A stretch of DNA of 64,000 nucleotides, taken from assembly GCA_012959785.1 (NCBI GenBank), contig DUCM01000017.1, forward strand, positions 186,001 through 250,000. Direction: 5' to 3'. Below are positions 17,958 through 25,793 of the stretch, in pieces. The stretch comes from Planctomycetota bacterium. GTDB taxonomy: Bacteria; Planctomycetota; UBA1135; GCA-002686595. The notes beneath the pieces are model-generated. The model made no database searches and was not told the DNA's origin. It saw only the letters and a list, made by a program, of their open reading frames with translations. Position 1 is the first letter of the stretch, and every line of letters begins with the position of its first letter. Made by a program: the position numbers and the translations under genes.

Positions 17958-19006
17958 GACTCGCGCCGTGAGACCCGGGCAGCCTTGCGCGCCTCGACCT
18001 GGGCAGCCTTCTTGGCCTCGCCGTGGCGCTTGGCTTCCTTGAGCGCCACATACATGGTGTAGGCGGCCATGGAACCGGCCACGGTAACCAGGATCGCGCC
18101 AGCGGCTCCGAGGATCTCACCGATGCCGATTTCACCGCGGCCGACGACCTTCAGGAGGGCCATGACCCCCGCGAGGGCCGGCGCCAGGAACATGATCGGG
18201 AACATGGGGTTGAAGCGGCCGCCGTGGGAGTAGTCGTAGATGTGGGTCAGGGTCAGACCGGCCAGGATCATGAAGCCCTTCTCGGCCAGGGGACCCGAGT
18301 TGGCCTTGAAATCGGCGGACAGGCTTTCGAAGGAGAGCAACGGGACGAAGCCCAGGAGCAAGAGCGCAGCGGCGGCCACGAAGAGCGGGATGAAGTTCTT
18401 CTTGCCCAGGGAGGTGATGAAGCCGGGCACCTTGAGGCCGTCGCGCAGGAGGTGGGCCTGATGCCAGGTGTAGAGGCCCGCGAGGATGAGCAACTTTTCC
18501 CCTACATTGCCCATCCAGTCGGCGGTCCAACCGCCCCAGGGCAGGACGCAACCGATCAGAAGCCAGAGGGCGGCCTTGTGCAGGAGCCCCGGCGCCGCTT
18601 CCATCTCACGGGTGGGTTTCTCGCCGGGTCCCTCGAAGCGTACCCAAGTGGGCGCTTTCTTTGTATTGGTGCCGCGAGCCTCGCGATCCTTCTCCATGCG
18701 CTCGCGGCGCGAACCGCTGGCGGCGCGCACGGCGCCGGGCGCCGGCGCGGCAGCGGTGGGTGCGGCCTTGGCCGCGGGGGCGGACGGGGGATCCGGTTTA
18801 GGCGCGGGGGTGGGCGTGGGAGCCGGCTTTGCCACGGGAGCAGGCGCAGGTCTTGCAACGGGCGCGGGAATGGGCTTTGCCACGATCTCGGGCGCGGGCT
18901 TTGCCTCTGGCTCGAGGTCGTCGGGCAATTCGGCCAACTCGGCGTCTTCGGGAAGCGGTTCGAGGTCGTCGAACTCTAGCGGTTGATCGGCGTCGCGTTT
19001 CGTCAT
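17954..19006 (-). CDS. Pro/Ala-rich membrane protein of unknown function
   Basis: A 350-residue protein from ATG 19006. Residues 1-110 are acidic and then Pro/Ala/Lys-rich with repeating AP-VAKPAP units. About six hydrophobic segments fill residues ~135-325 (WLLIGCVLPWGGWTADWMG, FIPLFVAAAALLLLGFVPLL, FPIMFLAPALAGVMALL, AGAILVTVAGSMAAYTMYVAL). The C-terminal tail is Lys/Arg/Ala-rich. I do not recognise the family. It sits between prfA and prmC and overlaps the prmC start by 4 nt, so it is probably co-transcribed with them. The Pro/Ala region may be a spacer reaching across the envelope or a binding platform. Confidence 0.7.
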   Translation of the reverse strand: MTKRDADQPLEFDDLEPLPEDAELAELPDDLEPEAKPAPEIVAKPIPAPVARPAPAPVAKPAPTPTPAPKPDPPSAPAAKAAPTAAAPAPGAVRAASGSRRERMEKDREARGTNTKKAPTWVRFEGPGEKPTREMEAAPGLLHKAALWLLIGCVLPWGGWTADWMGNVGEKLLILAGLYTWHQAHLLRDGLKVPGFITSLGKKNFIPLFVAAAALLLLGFVPLLSFESLSADFKANSGPLAEKGFMILAGLTLTHIYDYSHGGRFNPMFPIMFLAPALAGVMALLKVVGRGEIGIGEILGAAGAILVTVAGSMAAYTMYVALKEAKRHGEAKKAAQVEARKAARVSRRES

Positions 19007-19132
19007 ACCAGGTGAGCTGGAGGTTGCGGGAGGATGAATCGGCAGAAGCATTGAGGGAGGCGGGCAGCCTGGGCATCAACGCAGGAGAACGCTCGGGCGT
19101 TCAGCGAGCCTACCCCCTACCGCGCCAGGGGG

Positions 19133-20215
19133 CTACAGGTTGCGGATGCGCTCTTCGCGGTCGCGCAGGTCCAGAGCCTCCAACAGGGGGGCGAGCTTGC
19201 CCGCCACGACCTGCTCCAGGGAGTGGTTTTGGTCCAGGCGGTGGTCCGAGATACGGTTCTGGGGCCAATTGTAGGTGCGAATACGGGTGCTGCGATCGCC
19301 GCTACCGACCTGGCTCTTGCGCGACGCCGCGCGCTCTTCATGCAGCCGCCGGTGCTCGGCTTCGAGCAGGCGCGACTTGAGAATGCGCAGGGCCTTGGCC
19401 TTGTTCTTGTGCTGGGACTTCTCGTCCTGGCATTGCACCACCGTATTCGTGGGCAGGTGCGTGATGCGCACGGCCGAACTGGTCTTGTTGACCGACTGTC
19501 CACCGGGACCGCCGGCGCGCATGGTGTCGATGCGCAGGTCCTCGTCGCGCACATCAATTTCGGCCTCTTCGGCCTCGGGCAACACCGCCACGGTGGCCGC
19601 CGAGGTGTGGATGCGACCCTGGGACTCCGTACTGGGTACGCGCTGCACACGATGTCCCCCGGATTCGTGGCGCAAGAGCCGCCAGGCGCCCTCGCCCTCG
19701 ATGCCCAGGGTGATCTCCTTGTAGCCGCCCACATCCGAAGGATTGACCTCGAGGTCTTCGACCTTCCAGTGCTTGGTCTCGAAGAAGCGCTGGTACATGC
19801 GCGCCAGATCTGCGGCAAAGAGTGTGGCCTCATCGCCTCCCGCTCCGGCGCGGATCTCCATGATGACCTTGTTGCGGAAGTCATCGCTCTCGGTAACCAA
19901 GGCGGCCTTGATCTCGTCGTAGAGTCCCGCTGCTTCGGATTCCACAGCTTCGAGGTCGGCCCGGGCGAGTTCGAGAAAATCCTCGTCATCGGTCTCTTCG
20001 GAGAGGATTGCCTGGGCCTCCTCCTCGCGCTGGAAGAGATCCTCCATGCGCTGGCACAGGGCGTGGGATTGTTCGAGTTGGCCGCGCTCGCGCATCAAGG
20101 TGGTCAGGCGTTTGCCACAGCTGGCCACCTCGGGCTGGGATAGGAGCTCGGTCAGAGCGTCGAACTTGGCTGCGCGCTCGCGCAACTTGTCAATGATCGG
20201 GGCGGCGAACTCCAT
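19133..20215 (-). CDS. prfA: Peptide chain release factor 1
   Basis: A 360-residue protein, normal length for RF1. It recognises UAA and UAG stop codons and triggers peptide release. It contains the GGQ loop in [19 protein letters not shown] and the RF1-type stretch [21 protein letters not shown], in which PST stands where RF1 proteins have the PxT anticodon-like tripeptide (RF2 has SPF). A downstream prmC would methylate the GGQ glutamine. rpmE lies upstream on the same strand, giving the familiar rpmE-prfA-prmC order. Confidence 0.95.
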   Translation of the reverse strand: MEFAAPIIDKLRERAAKFDALTELLSQPEVASCGKRLTTLMRERGQLEQSHALCQRMEDLFQREEEAQAILSEETDDEDFLELARADLEAVESEAAGLYDEIKAALVTESDDFRNKVIMEIRAGAGGDEATLFAADLARMYQRFFETKHWKVEDLEVNPSDVGGYKEITLGIEGEGAWRLLRHESGGHRVQRVPSTESQGRIHTSAATVAVLPEAEEAEIDVRDEDLRIDTMRAGGPGGQSVNKTSSAVRITHLPTNTVVQCQDEKSQHKNKAKALRILKSRLLEAEHRRLHEERAASRKSQVGSGDRSTRIRTYNWPQNRISDHRLDQNHSLEQVVAGKLAPLLEALDLRDREERIRNL

Positions 20216-20288
20216 GGGATACTGGGGGCCTTGCTCGGCCTGGCGCGCGGGTTTGGGCTACAACCCGAACCAGATTCCCCCTCCGCTG

Positions 20289-20510
20289 CTACTTGCCGAT
20301 GTCCTTGAGACCGCTGGTGCCGAACTTCTTCATGAAGCGGTCCACGCGGCCAGCGGTGTCGACGAATTTCTGCTTGCCCGTGTAGAAAGGGTGGCAGGAG
20401 CCGCAGATCTCCACGCGCAGTTCCTTCACGGTGGCGCGAGTCTTGAACTCGCTGCCGCAGCCGCAGTGGACCAGACATTCCATGTACTTGGGGTGCGTGT
20501 CCGCTTTCAT
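20289..20510 (-). CDS. rpmE: Ribosomal protein L31
   Basis: A 73-residue protein starting at ATG 20510 ([12 protein letters not shown]). It is a large-subunit protein at the subunit bridge. The zinc-type (C+) form is indicated by CGCG and [12 protein letters not shown], which together provide the four-Cys zinc site. The longer open frame upstream is rejected because it starts with unrelated hydrophobic sequence. It is followed 73 nt later by prfA. Confidence 0.95.
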   Translation of the reverse strand: MKADTHPKYMECLVHCGCGSEFKTRATVKELRVEICGSCHPFYTGKQKFVDTAGRVDRFMKKFGTSGLKDIGK

Positions 20511-20651
20511 CGGATCGAACTTGTGGGATTCGGGGCTTTTGGGAAGAAAAAAAAGGTCGCTGGAATGCCCCATCGGGGACATCCACGCAGAGCTGGAAGC
20601 CGAAAAGGGTAGCAGCACCGGCCCCCGAGGGCAAGCGCTCCAACGAGATGG

Positions 20652-21278
20652 CTATGGGCAGCCGAGCAAGTCGAGGCTGAGGGCCACGGGCAAGCCCACG
20701 ACATTGTCGAAACCGCCCTCTTCAAGGGCTGTCACGAAGGCATCAGCGCTCTCCTGGATGGCGTAGCCGCCAGCCTTGTCGCGCCACTCGAGAGTGGCCA
20801 CATAGGCTTCAATCTCCTCGGTCGAGAGGACCCGCATGGTGACCCAGGTGCGCTCGAAGGCCGAGCGGCAGGGATCAGGGGCTCCGGGGGGTGTCTCTTG
20901 GTCGGTCAGCCGGGCGCAATTCACCACGGCCACGCCGGTCAGCACGCGATGCCTCGAACCGGCAAGGGCGCTTAGCATACGCCGCGCCTGGGCTTCATCG
21001 GCGGGCTTGCCCAACAGTTCGCCGGCCTCGCCCAGGGCCACCAGGGTGTCGGCGCCCAGCACCAGCACGGCTTCGCCGCGATGCCGCTCGGCCACGGCCA
21101 GGGCCTTGCGCCGGGCCAGGGCCTCGGCGGCCTGTTCTGGACTCCAATCGGGCTCGAGTTCCTCCCCTGCGTTCGAGACCTCGACCTCGAACTCGATGCC
21201 CGCCGCCCGCAGGAGATCGCGGCGGCGCGGCGAAGCGGAGGCCAGGATGATCCGCGGGCTCCCGTCCGAGGCGCCCAA
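20652..21278 (-). CDS. maf: Maf-type nucleotide pyrophosphatase
   Basis: A 208-residue protein starting at TTG 21278, immediately after the stop of the endonuclease-III-like gene. Maf proteins hydrolyse dTTP, UTP or modified nucleoside triphosphates and are linked to septum formation. The signature IILASASPRRRDLL is at the N-terminus, followed by VLGADTLVAL with the catalytic Asp, GKPADEAQARRML, and the C-terminal DKAGGYAIQE. The TTG start is chosen because the SASPRR motif must lie close to the N-terminus and no ATG or GTG fits. Confidence 0.92.
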   Translation of the reverse strand: MGASDGSPRIILASASPRRRDLLRAAGIEFEVEVSNAGEELEPDWSPEQAAEALARRKALAVAERHRGEAVLVLGADTLVALGEAGELLGKPADEAQARRMLSALAGSRHRVLTGVAVVNCARLTDQETPPGAPDPCRSAFERTWVTMRVLSTEEIEAYVATLEWRDKAGGYAIQESADAFVTALEEGGFDNVVGLPVALSLDLLGCP

Positions 21279-21281
21279 GGC

Positions 21282-22487
21282 TCAGCGCCTCCGGGTGACT
21301 TTCTTGGCCTTCTTCTTGGCGGCCTGCTTGGCTGTTTTCTTCTTGGCCGCCTTCTTGCTGGCCTTCTTGGCCGCCTTCTTGACGGGCTTCTTCTTGGTGA
21401 TCTTCTTGGCGGCTTGCTTCGCCGGCTTCTTCTTGGTGGTCTGCTTGACCTTTTTCTTGCCGGCGGCCTTCTTCTTCGCTGCGGCCTTCTTGGTCGTGGC
21501 TTTCTTCTTCGCGGCGGCTTTCTTTTTGGCCGCAGCCTGCTTGGCCATGGCTTTCTTCTTGGCCGCGGCCTGGCGCACGGCGGCTTTTTTCTTGGCTGTG
21601 TTGGCTTTCTTCAATTCGGCGACCTTCTTGAGAGCAGCTGATTTTTTCGCGGCTTCGCGGGCGAGGCGTTTCTCCTCGGCCTCGCGATGCTTCTTTTCGC
21701 GGGCTTCGAGACGGGCGGCGCGTTCGGCCTCCTTCTGCTCCTGGACCAGGCGACGAGCCGCTTCCTTGGCGCGTTGCTTTTCCAGGCGTTCCTGCTGAGC
21801 CGTCCAGTCCAGGAAGATCTTCTTGCCCCGGGGGCAAGCGTCGAGAAGCGGGCACTCCCAGCAGGTGGGTTTCCTACCGCACCAGCGGTCCGCCACCACG
21901 CCGTAGGCGAAGGCAAAGCGCAGGTGGTCTCCAGCCGGCACGCGCGGGTCAAGAACCTCGCGGGCCTTGCGCATGGACGAGGTGCGGGCCAGAAGGCCCA
22001 GGCGGTCGAGGGTGCGCACCAGGCTGGGAGCCGCCGGCACGCCCGTGGGATCGATCTGGAACAAGATGAAGCTCACGGCGGCAGCGCCGGTGAACTCGAG
22101 TTGGCCCAGCAGTTTCATGCCCGCGGTGAAGTCCTCCGCCAGGAAATCGAAGTCCAGGCCGTGTGTGTTTTGGAAGACCTCCTTCAGGTAGCGCTTCACA
22201 TCCCGGGCCGCGGGGGTGTACTTCGCCAGGCGCGAGAGGCCGTCTCCTTTGGGTGCGATGACCTCGGCCAATTCTTGGGCCTGGGCCACGCGCGCCTCGT
22301 TGTAGTCGGGGTAGGCCCGGCGCAATTCCAAAAGGGCACTCTTGGCCCGCGTGGCGGGCAGTTCGCGCAGCAGCACGCAATACATGCCGGCTTCCAGGAG
22401 GGTCGTGCCCTCGGGAACCGCTGGCGGTGCGTGAGGCAGCTCGATTTTCTTCAGGAGCTTGACGGCCGAATCCATTTTCTTACTCAC
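21282..22487 (-). CDS. Endonuclease III-like protein with histone H1-like Lys/Ala tail
   Basis: A 401-residue protein. Residues ~30-220 follow the HhH-GPD fold of endonuclease III, ending in an iron-sulfur-type cluster site: Cys203, Cys209, Cys212 and Cys218 (C-x5-C-x2-C-x5-C, one residue shorter than the classic first spacing). The helix-hairpin-helix position reads QLEFTGAAAVSF instead of LPGVGxKTA, and the region that should carry the catalytic VDTHxxR reads AAPSLVR, so the catalytic Lys and Asp both appear lost. Residues ~225-290 are a charged helix, and ~290-401 are almost only Lys, Ala and Thr, like eukaryotic histone H1 tails or bacterial HC1-type proteins. It probably binds DNA or RNA; enzyme activity is doubtful. 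Confidence 0.75.
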   Translation of the reverse strand: MSKKMDSAVKLLKKIELPHAPPAVPEGTTLLEAGMYCVLLRELPATRAKSALLELRRAYPDYNEARVAQAQELAEVIAPKGDGLSRLAKYTPAARDVKRYLKEVFQNTHGLDFDFLAEDFTAGMKLLGQLEFTGAAAVSFILFQIDPTGVPAAPSLVRTLDRLGLLARTSSMRKAREVLDPRVPAGDHLRFAFAYGVVADRWCGRKPTCWECPLLDACPRGKKIFLDWTAQQERLEKQRAKEAARRLVQEQKEAERAARLEAREKKHREAEEKRLAREAAKKSAALKKVAELKKANTAKKKAAVRQAAAKKKAMAKQAAAKKKAAAKKKATTKKAAAKKKAAGKKKVKQTTKKKPAKQAAKKITKKKPVKKAAKKASKKAAKKKTAKQAAKKKAKKVTRRR

Positions 22488-22637
22488 GAAACTCTTGGGC
22501 TGGGATCAGCTCGAAACGGGTTGGAGGGTCTGCGCTCGGCGCGCAGGAGTGCGCCGGCCCCGCTCTCTCTCAAGGAGCGTCGGGCCGCGTCAGGCAAAGG
22601 GAACAGCGGCGTGGGAGAGGCGCCGCGATCGCGCGGT

Positions 22638-23075
22638 CTACTTGTCGCCCTCGCCACCTTCAGCGGCCTTGGCCGCCGCGGCCGCGGCGCGCTTGGTCGT
22701 GACGCGTTCCCCGCGCCGGGCCAGCTTGCGCTCGGCGCAGGCGGTCTTGCGCGCGGTGCGGCGCTTGCCCTTTTCGGTGATTTTGCCACGGCCCTTGCGT
22801 TTGCGCGGCTTGCCCGTGGGCAGGCCCTCGAAGACTCCGCCACGCTTGAAGAGCGAACGCACCGTATCGCTGGGCTGCGCGCCCTGGCCGACCCAGTACT
22901 TGGCTCGCTCCACATCCAGCCGGACTTGCTTTTCGCCGTCGACGGAGATCGGATCGTAGACACCGAGGTTTTCGATGAAGCGACCGTCCCGCGGGGAGCG
23001 GGAGTCAGCAACAGTGATTCGGTAGCAGGGACGGTTGCGTCGCCCCGTGCGCTTCATGCGGATAACAACAGCCAT
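22638..23075 (-). CDS. rpsP: Ribosomal protein S16
   Basis: A 145-residue protein opening with the classic [20 protein letters not shown] and containing [19 protein letters not shown]. The usual length is 80-100 residues; here a Lys/Arg/Ala-rich extension of ~50 residues follows residue 95. rpsP usually belongs to an ffh-rpsP-rimM-trmD-rplS group. Here ffh is upstream on the same strand but separated by ~970 nt and a strong terminator, and rimM, trmD and rplS are absent from the window. Confidence 0.95.
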   Translation of the reverse strand: MAVVIRMKRTGRRNRPCYRITVADSRSPRDGRFIENLGVYDPISVDGEKQVRLDVERAKYWVGQGAQPSDTVRSLFKRGGVFEGLPTGKPRKRKGRGKITEKGKRRTARKTACAERKLARRGERVTTKRAAAAAAKAAEGGEGDK

Positions 23076-23228
23076 GTGTTCGCGAATTTCCGAGCGAGAA
23101 AGGGGCCCCTTGGGACCCAGGCCAGTGAAGGAAGGCCGAATAGGAGACAGAAATCCCCTCCCAAAGGCAAGCCCCTACCCCCCCCGGAGTCACTATTTTA
23201 TTGAAGGGCGGTTGGGTTTGGCGCCCTT

Positions 23229-23261
23229 TTGGTGTGGAGAGCCCGGTTGGTGTGGAGAGCC
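23229..23261. repeat. 15-bp direct repeat, two copies
   Basis: TTGGTGTGGAGAGCC occurs at 23229-23243 and 23247-23261, period 18. It is either a small tandem duplication or a binding-site pair; no function is evident. Confidence 0.7.
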
Positions 23262-23395
23262 AGCCTGGCGCTGCTCACCGAGATCCCCGGAAGTTTTTGG
23301 GACTATCGAGCTTTACGGCGGGCCAGCCCGGCCGTCCTTCTGGCAAACCCGCCCTTGGGGGGCCCCCACCCGCACGGGGATCAGGGCCTCGAAGA

Positions 23396-23415
23396 CCCCG
23401 CCCAGCGGGGTTTCT
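23396..23415 (+). terminator. Small GC hairpin followed by TTTCT
   Basis: CCCCGC (23396-23401) pairs with GCGGGG (23405-23410) across a 3-nt loop and is followed by TTTCT on the plus strand. No plus-strand gene ends nearby, so its role as a terminator is uncertain. Confidence 0.25.
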
Positions 23416-23515
23416 GATTGACGCTCCGTACTCGCCCGCGGGCCTTTACTTCTAGCCACCTGTTGCCATGTCAAACACCAGCCGCTTCTGCGGATATAGA
23501 CCAGATGAACGGACC

Positions 23516-23583
23516 TTAGCCGAAGCGTACCAGGTACTTCATCGCTGCTTTAGCCGAAGCGTACCAGGTACTTCATCGCTGCT
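23516..23583. repeat. 34-bp perfect tandem duplication with internal palindrome
   Basis: Two identical 34-bp units (23516-23549 and 23550-23583) begin TTAGCCGAAGCG and end CATCGCTGCT. Each unit contains GTACCAGGTAC, a perfect 5-bp inverted repeat around one base, flanked by GAAG(C) and (C)TTC that extend the symmetry. It could be a repeated operator or a duplicated RNA hairpin, or simple slippage. Confidence 0.85.
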
Positions 23584-23996
23584 TTGACTCATTCGGACAG
23601 CGAAGCATGGCTCTCCCTTCCTGATCTTCCCTTGCCGCGGGGCGCCCAGCTCACTCCCGCGTTTTCAACCCCGCCAGGCTCCCCAAGAGGTGTAGGAGAG
23701 CCGTACTTGTATGTCGATGCGCTGACCCCGTTCAGGAAACAGTCAAGTGGGCGCGCGCTCGTGCACAGCCCCTCGACGAGCTGGAATTCAAGCAGGAGCT
23801 TGAGTGCGCCGCGGACCTTCCGCAGGGTCTCCTTTCAGATGGTTTGCAATCAGATGGCATGGACGAGTCTTGGGCCGATGGGGTGGCGCTTGCCGTGATG
23901 GTCGCGGCCCCCTCTGTGTCATTGTGGACGAGACTGCCTTCGCCCCCAAGATTTTTGTAGAGGGCGCAGGATGATCTCAGAGGACCAACGAAGAGC

Positions 23997-24041
23997 AAAA
24001 AAGGGCCGAGGTCTTCATGAAGCCTAGCCCGCTCGGCCCTT
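23997..24041 (-). terminator. Intrinsic terminator of ffh
   Basis: On the minus strand AAGGGCCGAG (24041-24032 read as its complement) pairs perfectly over 10 bp with the segment at 24010-24001 and is followed by TTTTTT then GCTC. The loop contains a second small stem (CTTCATGAAG). The stem begins inside the ffh stop codon, so termination is immediate. Confidence 0.85.
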
Positions 24042-25651
24042 CACTTCCGCCGGCGATTGCGCTTGGCTTGCTTGCGCTTGTCCTTCTTGGCCTTTTCGCG
24101 CTTGGACTTGGTGCTGGCCTTGCGGGTTGCGGAGGTGCCCCGGGGAGGGGGGCTGTTCAACATGGAACCGAGGTCGCCCATGTCAGAGGGCATGCCACCG
24201 CCGAGGAGCTTGTTGCCCAGGCCCTTCATGCCCGCGCCGATGCCGGATCCGAGGCCGCCCAGGGTGTTCATCAGGCCACCCGTGTCGCTGGCTAGCTCGC
24301 CTGAGGATGAGAGGCCGCGCAGGGTTTCCTTCTTGGCATCGGCGCCAAACATGCCACCCAAACCGAGTTTGTTCATCTGCTTCATCATCTGCTTCATGCC
24401 CTTGAAGCGCTTGAGCAAGTCGTTGACGGCGCCAATCGGCTGACCAGCACCACGGGCGATACGGCGGCGGCGGCCCATGTCAAGCAGGGCCGGCTTGAGA
24501 CGCTCCTCGGCTGTCATCGAGGTGAACAGAGCTTCGAGACGATTCATGTCCTGCTCGTCGATGTCCATGTCGCGGGCCTCCTTGGGCATGCCGGGCATCA
24601 TGGCCATGACCTTCTTCATGGGGCCAAGTTTGCGCATCATGCGCATCTGAGCCAACATGTCCTCCAGGGTAAAAGAACCGAGCAGCATCTTCTCCATGGA
24701 GGCCTGGGCCTCGTGCTCGGAGATCTCTTCCTGGGCCTTTTCCACCAAAGAGACCACATCACCCAGCCCCAAAATGCGGCCGGCCATGCGCTCGGGATGG
24801 AAGGCGTCGAGGTCCTCGATGTTCTCGCCGGTACCGATGAAAAGGATCGGGCGACCCGTGACGGCTTTGAGCGAAACGGCCGCCCCACCACGGGCGTCTC
24901 CATCGAGCTTGGTCAGGATGCAACCGGTAAGGCTCAGGCGTTCATCGAAGGCCTTGGCCGAATTGACCGCGTCCTGCCCAGTCATGGCATCCACCACCAA
25001 GACCTGGTTGTGGGGCCTGGTCGTGCGGGCGATCTCGTTCAACTCGTCCATCAACTCATCGTCGATGTGCAGACGGCCGGCCGTGTCGAGGAGCACGAGG
25101 TCATAGCCGTTTTTCGCGGCAAACTCGACACCACGCTTGCAGAGCGCAGGGGGGCCGAGTCCCTCCTCGAAAAAGACCGGCATCTCGAGGCGCCGACCCA
25201 GGACCTTGAGCTGCTCCACGGCGGCCGGGCGCTTGATGTCGGCGGCCACGAAAAGCGGACGCTTGCCACGCTTGTCGCGCAGGTAGAGCGCCAATTTGGC
25301 GCAGGTGGTGGTCTTGCCCGCGCCCTGCAAGCCCGCCATCAGGATTACCGTGGGGCCCTTCTTGGCGAAGTTCAGTTGGGCATCCTCGGGGCCCATGAGT
25401 TCCACCAACTCCTGGTGGAAGGCGTGCACGAACTGCTGCGAGGGTTCGACCTCAGCAACCTGGGCGGAGCCCTGGATGCGCGCTTCAACCCGGGCGCTGA
25501 AATCGCGCGCCACGGCGAAGTGCACATCCGCGTCGAGCAGGGCGGAGCGAACTTCGCTGAGTCCCTCGGCAATGTTCTCGCTCGTCAGCGTCTTGCGCCC
25601 ACGCAGAAAAGAAAAAGTCGTGTTGAGGCGGTCGGTGAGGGTCTCGAACAT
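24041..25651 (-). CDS. ffh: Signal recognition particle GTPase Ffh
   Basis: A 536-residue protein. It is the GTPase that, with SRP RNA, binds signal sequences and targets nascent membrane proteins. The N domain is followed by the G domain with GLQGAGKTTTCAKLALYL (P-loop), DTAGRLHID and TKLDGDARGGAA. The Met-rich M domain (GMPKEARDMDI ... RFKGMKQMMKQMNKLG) binds the signal peptide and RNA. The C-terminus is extended by Gly-rich sequence and a Lys/Arg-rich tail (~30 residues), making it ~80 residues longer than E. coli Ffh. It is transcribed away from murA, which ends 142 nt upstream on the same strand. Confidence 0.96.
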   Translation of the reverse strand: MFETLTDRLNTTFSFLRGRKTLTSENIAEGLSEVRSALLDADVHFAVARDFSARVEARIQGSAQVAEVEPSQQFVHAFHQELVELMGPEDAQLNFAKKGPTVILMAGLQGAGKTTTCAKLALYLRDKRGKRPLFVAADIKRPAAVEQLKVLGRRLEMPVFFEEGLGPPALCKRGVEFAAKNGYDLVLLDTAGRLHIDDELMDELNEIARTTRPHNQVLVVDAMTGQDAVNSAKAFDERLSLTGCILTKLDGDARGGAAVSLKAVTGRPILFIGTGENIEDLDAFHPERMAGRILGLGDVVSLVEKAQEEISEHEAQASMEKMLLGSFTLEDMLAQMRMMRKLGPMKKVMAMMPGMPKEARDMDIDEQDMNRLEALFTSMTAEERLKPALLDMGRRRRIARGAGQPIGAVNDLLKRFKGMKQMMKQMNKLGLGGMFGADAKKETLRGLSSSGELASDTGGLMNTLGGLGSGIGAGMKGLGNKLLGGGMPSDMGDLGSMLNSPPPRGTSATRKASTKSKREKAKKDKRKQAKRNRRRK

Positions 25652-25753
25652 CGCGGCAGGCTGGCCTCGGGTTGGGCCTCTGATTCAATGGTTGTGGGGC
25701 TACTGCGCACCCGCAGCCGGAACTCGGCACGAGAAGCAGCGGGCGCGGGGAAA

Positions 25754-25769
25754 AGTATAGCTCCGGAGC
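25754..25769 (-). promoter_or_regulatory. Candidate ffh -10 element with adjacent palindrome
   Basis: TATACT on the minus strand (25759-25754) lies about 100 nt before the ffh start. Directly upstream is GCTCCGGAGC, a perfect 10-bp palindrome (25760-25769) in the spacer, repeated in part as GCTCCGAAGG. No good -35 was found. Confidence 0.3.
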
Positions 25770-25793
25770 GCTCCGAAGGGACGCCTGGCCTGG

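Larger units (their letters stand above)
23076..23996. other. Gene-poor region between rpsP and ffh, with short repeats
   Basis: About 0.9 kb with no convincing gene and visibly lower GC than its surroundings. It contains two 15-bp direct repeats, a 34-bp perfect tandem duplication and a small GC hairpin. A plus-strand frame is open without stops from about 23630 to 23958 but has no early start codon and its product (for example ADPVQETVKWARARAQPLDE) is unrecognised. No SRP RNA, tmRNA or other structured RNA was recognised. Confidence 0.5.

Noticed and set aside
23516..23583. The 34-bp duplication as a CRISPR array
   Set aside because: Only two units are present, directly abutting, with no spacers and no cas genes.
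23732..23998. An 88-residue minus-strand open frame in the ffh-rpsP gap
   Set aside because: It is Ser/Cys/Arg-rich, has no motif or ribosome binding site, and runs into the ffh terminator.
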